Origin: Planctomycetaceae bacterium
Lineage (GTDB): Bacteria > Planctomycetota > Planctomycetia > Pirellulales > PNKZ01
Direction of reading: 5' to 3'
Assembly: GCA_016793115.1 (NCBI GenBank)
Contig: JAEUIN010000010.1
Span: forward strand, 1 to 57,096
DNA length: 57,096 nucleotides
Within the stretch, counting starts at the first letter, position 1. Each line of letters begins with the position of its first letter. A model generated the notes under the pieces. That model was not told where the DNA came from. It made no database searches and worked only from the letters and a program-made list of their open reading frames with translations. This document shows, piece by piece, positions 10,362 through 17,039 of this stretch. The translations under genes and the position numbers were made by a program.

Positions 10362-10424
10362 CGATTCGTCGTGATCCTTCCATCGAGGCCGCCTCGGCAA
10401 TCGAGACGGCCGCGACGTCGTAGG

Positions 10425-11600
10425 TTACTTCGCGGCACCGACGCTCTTCAGCGCGTCTTCCGCCATCGATTGCGTGGCCGGAATGTAGCCGTCTTTCACG
10501 ACGCCCTGCTGACCGTCGCGGCTATAGACGAAGCGGACGAACTCCCGACGGAGCGGGTCGAGCGTCGAGCCCGGCTTGTAGTCCATATAGACGAGCAGAT
10601 CGCGCGTCAGCGGGTAGGTGCCGTCGATGCCGTTCTTCGCACTGGCTTCGACCGGCGCTTCGCCCGTGTTGGCCGCAAGCGGCACGGCCTTGACGTCGGC
10701 CGTCTTGTAGCCGATCCCGCTGTAGCCGATGCCGAACTTATCCGTCGCCACGGCCTGCACGACCGCGGAACTCCCCGGCTGCTCCTTCACCGAGTCTTTG
10801 AAGTCGCCGTTGAGCAGCACATGCTCCTTGAAGAAGCCGTAGGTGCCGGAGGCCGAGTTACGACCGTAGATCTGAATCGGCTTCGCGGCCCATTCCCCCG
10901 TCAGGCCGAGGTCGCCCCAGGTGACGAGGTCTTTCCCGCCTCCGGCCTTGCGCGACTTCGAAAAGATCGCGTCGACCTGTTGCAGAGTCAGGCTCGCGAT
11001 CGGATTGTCTTTGTGAACATAGACGCCGAGCACGTCGATCGCCGTCGGCAACGCCGTCGGCTTGTAGCCCTTCGCTTTTTCGAACTCGGCGATTTCAGAA
11101 TCCTTCATCGGCCGGCTCATCGGCCCGAAGTGCGCAGTGCCGGAGATCAGCGCCGGCGGTGCGCTGCTCGAACCTTTACCCTCGACTTCCGTCGTGACGC
11201 TCGGATACTCCTTCTTCAACCCTTCGAGCCAGAACGTCATGAGGTTGTTCATCGAATCGGAGCCGACGCTCTTAATGCTGCCCGAGACGCCTTGCTGCTT
11301 CTCATAGGGCTTGAACCAAGCCTCGACGGCCGAACCGGTGGAGCTATTGGCCGGCGGAGCCGCGGTCGTCGGCTTGGCGACGGCGGGCGTCACGGACGCC
11401 ACCGTCGTCGTCGACTTCGCAGCCACTGGTAAACCCCCAGTGCCGTCGGCCACCGGCGGCTTGCTCAACGCGGCGGCAGGTTTCGCCGTTCCGCCGGTAG
11501 CGGTTCCGGGCGTCGTGGTCGTCTTGCTGTTGCAGCCGGCGGCCAAAAGTGCCGGCAGCGCGAAACAAAAGAGAATCTTCGAGAAGCAGCGGCTCGTCAC
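10425..11600 (-). CDS. pstS: Phosphate-binding lipoprotein PstS
   Basis: Substrate-binding protein of the pst importer, 391 residues. The signal peptide ends in the lipobox LAAGC with Cys23 as the lipidated residue; an Ala/Thr/Pro-rich linker to about residue 95 precedes the binding domain. Phosphate-binding family motifs are clear: GSDSMNNLM, EGKGSSSAPPALISGTAHFGPMSRPM, ALPTAIDVLGVYVHKDNPI and GRNSASGTYGFF. The start is GTG, supported by AAAGGA 8 bases upstream and an immediate signal peptide. It is the first gene of the operon, 63 bases before pstC, and a PhoP-box-like repeat lies about 100 bases upstream. Confidence 0.95.
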   Translation of the reverse strand: MTSRCFSKILFCFALPALLAAGCNSKTTTTPGTATGGTAKPAAALSKPPVADGTGGLPVAAKSTTTVASVTPAVAKPTTAAPPANSSTGSAVEAWFKPYEKQQGVSGSIKSVGSDSMNNLMTFWLEGLKKEYPSVTTEVEGKGSSSAPPALISGTAHFGPMSRPMKDSEIAEFEKAKGYKPTALPTAIDVLGVYVHKDNPIASLTLQQVDAIFSKSRKAGGGKDLVTWGDLGLTGEWAAKPIQIYGRNSASGTYGFFKEHVLLNGDFKDSVKEQPGSSAVVQAVATDKFGIGYSGIGYKTADVKAVPLAANTGEAPVEASAKNGIDGTYPLTRDLLVYMDYKPGSTLDPLRREFVRFVYSRDGQQGVVKDGYIPATQSMAEDALKSVGAAK

Positions 11601-11701
11601 GGGGAAATCCTTTGTGTTGCCGTTGACGTCGCAGGCCGTCCGCCCGACGACGTCGAAATCTTATTCAATCACGATTGACGCCAGTGAGGATAGCGGCGAA
11701 T

Positions 11702-11718
11702 TGTTAGGCAATTGTTAA
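11702..11718 (-). promoter_or_regulatory. PhoP-box-like direct repeat upstream of pstS
   Basis: On the minus strand the sequence reads TTAACA-ATTGC-CTAACA, two near-identical hexamers with an 11-bp period, 102-118 bases upstream of the pstS start. TTAACA hexamers with 4-6 bp spacing are the PhoP recognition pattern in Bacillus; use of the same pattern in a planctomycete is inference. A TATCCT hexamer just downstream could serve as a -10 box. Confidence 0.45.
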
Positions 11719-11791
11719 GATTGCAACAGTTCGCGCCGCGCCGCCGGCGGCACTCAACGACTAGCCGCGTCGAAACTTAAATCGCGCGAGG

Positions 11792-12928
11792 CTAACGAGC
11801 GTCCGGAGGAAAATCTTTTGTCGCTCGCGCCTTCACCCCCCCGTCGTGGGCAATTACGACGAGCGCACTGGCGCCCGGCGCAGCTTCCAGCAATTTCAAA
11901 CCGGCTTCGTCTCCTAACACGCTGATCGCGGTCGCCAGACTATCGGCCGTCATCCCGTCGGGAGCAATCACCGTGACGCTCGACCGGGTCGTCAGCCCCA
12001 GCCCTGACTTCGGATCGACGATGTGAGAGTAACGGCGACCGGCGAGTTCGACGTATTGAAAGGCATCGCCGGAGGTCGTCAGTGCCTCGTTCTTGAGGAG
12101 CACGTAGCGGCTCGCCGGCCCCTTCGATTCCGTCAGGGGAGCAATTCCGACTCGCCAGCCGTCGCGTCCCGGCGGCGGATCGCTGCACAGAATGTCGCCC
12201 GAGGCGTCGATCAAAGCGGAAGTGATTCCCTCGCGCCGCAAGACTTTCTCCGTTTCATCGAGCGTGTACCCCATCGCAATTCCGCCCAAGTCGAGCAGCA
12301 TGCCGGGAATGAGCAACTCGGCGGTCTTACCCCGCGGATCGAGCTTCAGGTTTCGATATCCGACGGCCGCGCGCGCTTTCGCAAGGCGATCGGCGGGAGG
12401 AAACGTATGCGATCGGCGGGCGCTGCGCCACGCCTTCACGAGCGGACCGACGGTGACGTCGAACGCGCCGTCGCTGGCTTGAGCCAAGGCTTGAGCGCGC
12501 GCAAGTACGATCCACAGATCGTCGCTCAGCGCGACCTTCTGGCCCGTTCCGGCCGTCTTGCTGAGTAAAGAGAGTTCACTTTCCGGATCGTAGTCGCTGA
12601 GCACCTTATTTAAGGCGGCAATACGACGATAAGCGCCGCGCGCCGCGCGGTTTGCGGTCGCAGAGTCGGCCGAATACAATACGATCCGGATTTCCGAGCC
12701 CATATGGACTTCGGAAAACTCGTAACGCCGCGTGTCTCCGGCCTCGGCCGCATAGCTTGCGGTGTCCCACCTCAAGCCGAGAATCCCGAACGCCAAGATC
12801 CAGAGGCCGAGCCGATAGTCCGACCGGCGCACAACGCGCCCCAGGCTGTGCCGAAGCGATCTTGGTCGTGAGACTTCGTCGCATACTTTCGAGACGTCGG
12901 CGTTTAACAGATTTCGGCTCACAGACAC
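11792..12928 (-). CDS. apbE: FAD:protein FMN transferase (ApbE family)
   Basis: Transfers FMN covalently to Thr/Ser of exported flavoproteins such as Nqr/Rnf subunits. The protein has 378 residues with an N-terminal basic region and a membrane or signal segment (GLWILAFGILGL). ApbE motifs follow: EVHMGSEIRIVLYS, LSDYDPESELSLLS, DLGGIAMGYTLDE, SALIDASGDIL and DSLATAISVLG near the C-terminus. In most family members the central motif reads DxGGIAKGYA; here Lys is replaced by Met, and NxGGN reads DASGD, so activity is likely but not certain. The GTG start has CGGAG 10 bases upstream. It is separated from pstS by about 190 bases and is divergent from the SUMF1 gene. Confidence 0.88.
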   Translation of the reverse strand: MSVSRNLLNADVSKVCDEVSRPRSLRHSLGRVVRRSDYRLGLWILAFGILGLRWDTASYAAEAGDTRRYEFSEVHMGSEIRIVLYSADSATANRAARGAYRRIAALNKVLSDYDPESELSLLSKTAGTGQKVALSDDLWIVLARAQALAQASDGAFDVTVGPLVKAWRSARRSHTFPPADRLAKARAAVGYRNLKLDPRGKTAELLIPGMLLDLGGIAMGYTLDETEKVLRREGITSALIDASGDILCSDPPPGRDGWRVGIAPLTESKGPASRYVLLKNEALTTSGDAFQYVELAGRRYSHIVDPKSGLGLTTRSSVTVIAPDGMTADSLATAISVLGDEAGLKLLEAAPGASALVVIAHDGGVKARATKDFPPDAR

Positions 12929-12972
12929 GCAACACTCGCTCCGTTTCAGACTTCACACCTCGCGCCCCGACT

Positions 12973-14031
12973 ATGCCCAGCCTAACTCGAATCTTGTTCG
13001 CACGCCAAGCGCGGCTCGCCGCGCTCGTCGCCGGATTGTCGTTCGTAGCGTCCCTCGCTTCCGCCGCCGACTCGAAGCCGGTCGCCGCCGACGCCACCGT
13101 CGGCGTCAAGAAACCTGAAGAGATGAAACTCTACAAAGAGATCATTCTCGATTCCGACGCGGAATTCGAAATGGTTCCGATCCAGGGCGGCAAATACAAG
13201 ATGGGAAGCCCGGAAACCGAAGCCAAGCGCAACGACGACGAAGGCCCGCAACACAAAGTCGAAATTGCTCCGTTTTGGATGGGCAAACACGAAGTCAGCT
13301 GGGACGAATATGAAGTGTTCATGTTCCAACTCGACGTGGCGCGCCGCAAAATCGACATGCGCGAACCGACCGCGGCCGACAAAGCGGCCGATGCTTCGTC
13401 GAAGCCGACGAAGCCGTACACCGACATGACGTTCGGCATGGGCAAAGAGAAACATCCCGTGATCTGCATGACGCAATACTCGGCCATGAAGTATTGCGAA
13501 TGGCTGTCGAAGAAGACCGGGCGCTACTATCGTCTGCCGACGGAAGCCGAGTGGGAATATGCCTGCCGCGCCGGGACGACGACCGCCTATAGCTTCGGCG
13601 ACGACGAATCGAAGCTCGGCGACTACGCTTGGTTCTATGAGAACAGCGACGGCAAGTACCACGAAATCGGCACGAAGAAGCCGAATCCGTGGGGCTTGTA
13701 CGACATGCACGGCAACGTCGGCGAGTGGTGCTTCGACCAATACGACGCCGATTTCTACGCCGTCTCGCCAAAGTCGAACCCGCTCAACAAGCCGAAGACG
13801 ACCGAGCCGTGCGTCGTCCGCGGCGGCTCCTGGGACGACGATCCGGAAATGTGCCGCAGCGCGACGCGCGTCGAATCGACCGTCGATTGGAAGCAGCAAG
13901 ACCCGCAAATCCCGCAGAGCATCTGGTACTACACCGATGCGCTGTTCGTCGGGTTCCGCGTCGTGCGTCCGCTGGAAGAGCCGACCGCGGAAGAGAAAGC
14001 CAAGACCTGGGCTCCCGGCCCGCCGCAATAA
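12973..14031 (+). CDS. Exported SUMF1/FGE-sulfatase domain protein
   Basis: A 352-residue protein with a signal peptide (ends LASAAD) and one formylglycine-generating-enzyme-type domain: VPIQGGKYKMGSPETEAKR, GPQHKVEIAPFWMGKHEVSWDEYE, YRLPTEAEWEYACRAGTTTAYSFG (in part), GLYDMHGNVGEWCFDQY and VVRGGSWDDDPEMCRSATR. Enzymatic FGE uses two cysteines in the last region; only the Cys of CRSA remains here, so this is more likely a sulfatase-modifying-like or binding protein than a true FGE. Such proteins are abundant in planctomycetes. The ATG at 12973 is the start that gives a signal peptide. Confidence 0.85.
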   Translation: MPSLTRILFARQARLAALVAGLSFVASLASAADSKPVAADATVGVKKPEEMKLYKEIILDSDAEFEMVPIQGGKYKMGSPETEAKRNDDEGPQHKVEIAPFWMGKHEVSWDEYEVFMFQLDVARRKIDMREPTAADKAADASSKPTKPYTDMTFGMGKEKHPVICMTQYSAMKYCEWLSKKTGRYYRLPTEAEWEYACRAGTTTAYSFGDDESKLGDYAWFYENSDGKYHEIGTKKPNPWGLYDMHGNVGEWCFDQYDADFYAVSPKSNPLNKPKTTEPCVVRGGSWDDDPEMCRSATRVESTVDWKQQDPQIPQSIWYYTDALFVGFRVVRPLEEPTAEEKAKTWAPGPPQ

Positions 14032-14051
14032 CCGCCGCCTCCCGATCGTTT

Positions 14052-14079
14052 CCGGGCTCGGCTGGGAAGCGCGAGCCGG
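14052..14079. repeat. REP-like palindrome
   Basis: CCGGGCTCG (14052-14060) pairs with CGAGCCGG (14072-14079) with one bulged base. The loop GCTGGGAAGCG resembles interspersed palindromic repeats I recall from planctomycete intergenic regions. The repeat status is inference; only one copy is in this window. It lies just past the SUMF1 gene and may act as a transcript end. Confidence 0.35.
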
Positions 14080-14232
14080 ACGCCGTAGCGCGTTGCACGC
14101 CAATCTTCCACGTCGAACAAACTGCGGCGTTGCTGCGCCGTCCCGATCCAAAATACGATATTTCGACCTGCCCGAACGTCTCCCTCCTCACACACTCATA
14201 GTCCTGACCGCTACTTCTCGGAGAACTTCCGT

Positions 14233-15588
14233 ATGAGCGACGCCCCGCAGTTCCCCACGCCGCGCAGCTCGCGCCGCGATTTCATCACCCGCAGCTCGGC
14301 CTTGGCCGCGGCCGGCGGCTTGACCTTGAACCTGGGCCTCGGCCGCTTCGCGCACGGCGCGCTCGCCGACGACACGATTAAGATCGGCGTCATCGGTTGC
14401 GGCGGACGCGGCACCGGCGCGGCGCAACAAGCGCTCTCGACCGAAGGCCCGGTGAAGCTCGTCGCCATGGCCGACGCGTTCGAAGACTCCGTCGAGCGAG
14501 CCTACCAAAACTTGTCGAGCGGCAAGGGCGGCAAGGGGAAGAACAATAAGGGTGAAGCGTCCGTCGGCGAGAAGATCGATTGCCCGAAGGAGCGCCGCTT
14601 CTTCGGGCTCGACTCCTATAAGAAGGTGCTCGAGTGCGAAGTCGACCTCGTCATTCTCGCCACGCCGCCGGGCTATCGTCCGGTTCACTTCGAAGCGGCC
14701 GTCGCCGCCGGGAAGCACGTCTTCATGGAGAAACCGGTCGCCGTCGATGCGCCGGGCGTCCGTCGCGTGCTGGCCGCCGTCGCCGAATCGAAGAAGAAGA
14801 ACCTGGGCGTCGGCGTCGGCCTGCAGCGCCACCACCAGAAGTCGTACATCGAAACGATCAAACGTCTGCAAGACGGTGCGATCGGCGACATCGTCGCTTC
14901 CCGCGCCTATTGGAACAGCGGCGGCGTTTGGGATCCGCGCGTGACGCGCGAGCAAGTGAAGAGCGACCTCGAGTACCAAGTGCGCAATTGGTACTACTAC
15001 AACTGGCTGTCGGGCGATCACATCAACGAGCAGCACATTCACAATATCGACGTGATCAACTGGGTGAAGAACGCCTACCCGATCAAAGCCGAGGGCATGG
15101 GCGGTCGCCAAGTGCGCGTCGATCCGAAGTACGGTGAAATCTACGATCACCATGCCGTCGAGTTCGAATACGCCGACGGCTCGCGCATGTTCAGCTATTG
15201 CCGCCACATTCCGAACTGCTGGAACAGCGTTTCGGAAGCCGTGCACGGCACGAAGGGTTCGGCGCAGATCGACAAGGGCCGCATCGACGTCAAGGGAGGC
15301 GAAAGCTGGGCCTACCGCGGCAAGAACGACGGCAACCCGTATCAAGTCGAGCACGACGTGCTGCAGGCTTCGATCCGCTCCGGCAAGCCGATCAACGAAG
15401 GCGAAAACGGCGCGTATAGCACGCTCACCGCGATCCTCGGCCGCATGGCGACCTACGGCGGCAAGGAAGTGAGTTGGGACGACGCGCTCAACTCGAAGAT
15501 CGTTCTCGGCCCGTACGACGCCGTAAGCTGGGACACCGCCGCCCCGGCGCCCGTGATCGCCGTGCCGGGACAGTCGAAGGTGGTCTGA
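14233..15588 (+). CDS. Tat-exported Gfo/Idh/MocA family oxidoreductase
   Basis: A 451-residue NAD(P)-dependent sugar or inositol dehydrogenase-type protein. The N-terminus carries a twin-arginine signal (SSRRDFITRSSALAAAGG), the Rossmann motif IGVIGCGGRGTGAAQQ follows at about residue 52, and EKPVAVDAPG marks the conserved Lys of the active site. The C-terminal domain includes GLQRHHQKSYIETIKRLQDG and DHINEQHIHNIDVINWV. Export by Tat implies cofactor binding before transport. The ATG has CGGAGAA about 9 bases upstream. A strong terminator follows at 15621. The substrate cannot be deduced. Confidence 0.92.
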   Translation: MSDAPQFPTPRSSRRDFITRSSALAAAGGLTLNLGLGRFAHGALADDTIKIGVIGCGGRGTGAAQQALSTEGPVKLVAMADAFEDSVERAYQNLSSGKGGKGKNNKGEASVGEKIDCPKERRFFGLDSYKKVLECEVDLVILATPPGYRPVHFEAAVAAGKHVFMEKPVAVDAPGVRRVLAAVAESKKKNLGVGVGLQRHHQKSYIETIKRLQDGAIGDIVASRAYWNSGGVWDPRVTREQVKSDLEYQVRNWYYYNWLSGDHINEQHIHNIDVINWVKNAYPIKAEGMGGRQVRVDPKYGEIYDHHAVEFEYADGSRMFSYCRHIPNCWNSVSEAVHGTKGSAQIDKGRIDVKGGESWAYRGKNDGNPYQVEHDVLQASIRSGKPINEGENGAYSTLTAILGRMATYGGKEVSWDDALNSKIVLGPYDAVSWDTAAPAPVIAVPGQSKVV

Positions 15589-15620
15589 TCCGGGCGACAG
15601 CTTGAGTCGAAACTACGAAC

Positions 15621-15660
15621 AAGGGGGCGAGTCGTCGAACGACTCGCCCCCTTTCGTTTT
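15621..15660 (+). terminator. Rho-independent terminator
   Basis: A 15-bp perfect stem (15621-15635 with 15639-15653, loop CGA) followed by TCGTTTT-T. It sits 33 bases past the stop codon of the Gfo/Idh gene and ends that transcript. Confidence 0.85.
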
Positions 15661-15797
15661 TCCGCTGCAAGAAAGTTGCATTGCAAGCCGTCTGGGGATT
15701 AACTAGCTCCAGGCGAGTCCGTTGCTCAATTGAGAGCAGACTCTTCAGGCTCTTTCGTTACCTGCTTCTTCCCAGCGGCAACACAGTGCAACTGACG

Positions 15798-16631
15798 ATG
15801 ATAAAGCTCTTCTTTAGCGCCGTTGCATGCTTACCGCTTGCCGCTACGATCGCCGGCGTCGGTCAGATCACCTTCGCTCAATCGAATCGTACCGACGAAG
15901 CGTTCGGGTTCACGAAGTCGCCGCTGGGCGTGTACTCGGCTGAGCAGGCCAGGCTTGATTGGCCGATGTTTGAAAACCGCGGCCCCTGGGGAGATCGCGC
16001 TCAGATCGTCGACGACGACCGCGAGCGAGGGCGGGTCTTGCGAGTCACGTTTCCCCGAGGCGCCGTCGGACCGGGGCAAGGAGGCATGCAGTTCGGCACG
16101 AAGTTGCCCGCGGCCGACGAGTACTGGTTGAGCTACCTGATTAAGTTTGAAAACGGCTTCGACTTCCGCAAAGGGGGGAAGCTGCCCGGCCTCACGAGCG
16201 GCGGCAGCAAGTTTACCGGCGGAAAATCGGCGATGACCGGGGAAGGGTGGAGCGCTCGTTATATGTGGAAAGATCAGGGGAAGCTCACCGTCTATCTCTA
16301 CCACGCCGACATGCAAGGGGAGTACGGCGACGGCATTGCGGTCGGCGACGCGAAACTTGAGACCGACCGCTGGTATCGCCTGACGCAGCACATCCGCCTC
16401 AACACGGGCGACGAGAAGAACGGCCTGCTGGAAGTCTGGGTCGACGATATTCCTAAGCTGTCGCGCAACGACGTTCGCTATCGTCTCGGCGGCAAAGGCC
16501 CGATCGACTCGTTTTACTTCTCGACTTTTCACGGCGGGAACGACGCGACGTGGGCTCCGGAGCAGGACTGCTTCATCCGCTTCGACGATTTCGCCCTCAG
16601 CCGCACTCAGCCGAAATTCATCAAGCCGTAG
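15798..16631 (+). CDS. Secreted polysaccharide lyase family 14-like protein
   Basis: A 277-residue exported protein. The signal peptide runs to about residue 28 (cleavage near TFAQS). The rest resembles the single jelly-roll domain of PL14-type alginate/glucuronan lyases: GKLPGLTSGGSKFTGGKSAM, GWSARYMWKDQGKL, YLYHADMQGEYGDGI, RWYRLTQHIRLNTGD and FSTFHGGNDATWAPEQDC. A probable role is cleavage of uronic-acid polysaccharides outside the cytoplasm. The ATG at 15798 is used because the signal peptide begins there; the frame is open upstream without one. It stands alone between a terminator and a long gap. Confidence 0.78.
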   Translation: MIKLFFSAVACLPLAATIAGVGQITFAQSNRTDEAFGFTKSPLGVYSAEQARLDWPMFENRGPWGDRAQIVDDDRERGRVLRVTFPRGAVGPGQGGMQFGTKLPAADEYWLSYLIKFENGFDFRKGGKLPGLTSGGSKFTGGKSAMTGEGWSARYMWKDQGKLTVYLYHADMQGEYGDGIAVGDAKLETDRWYRLTQHIRLNTGDEKNGLLEVWVDDIPKLSRNDVRYRLGGKGPIDSFYFSTFHGGNDATWAPEQDCFIRFDDFALSRTQPKFIKP

Positions 16632-17039
16632 CCGCTTGCGCCGGGGCATGCCGTGCGCGAGTCCGCGTCGTCGTGAGACATTGGCGATCTTTGGCCGCCG
16701 GTCGACGCGGAATAATCGCTGTTTGCTCGACCGAATCGACCCTAGGCTCCAGGGCTAACCATTCGAGGTGCCCTCAGGTCACGTTTATGCCGATTCTAAC
16801 GGCAATTTAGGTAATCTGCGCCCGTCTATTTCGTTGACGTTTCCGGGCCGTCCAAATACCATAAGAAGGACTTATTTCGGCGAATATCCATTCGTAACGG
16901 CTCCGCCACCTCCGCACGTCCAGACGCGGCGGCCGTCGATGATTCGACCGTGCGCGTCGGTTCCGGCGTCGCCGCGGTGGGTTTGAGGCCGGCAGGCCTG
17001 CGGTAGGGAAACCGCGATTCGAGGCTCGAGACCAGGGAC
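16632..17039. other. Intergenic region upstream of a Ser/Thr kinase
   Basis: About 400 bases with no supported gene. It contains the promoter-like pair annotated at 16834-16862 and otherwise ordinary sequence. Confidence 0.4.
16834..16862 (+). promoter_or_regulatory. Candidate sigma70-like promoter for the kinase gene
   Basis: TTGACG (16834-16839), a 17-base spacer and TACCAT (16857-16862). The -35 matches five of six consensus bases and the -10 four of six. It lies about 180 bases before the kinase start codon. This is a consensus match only. Confidence 0.35.
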
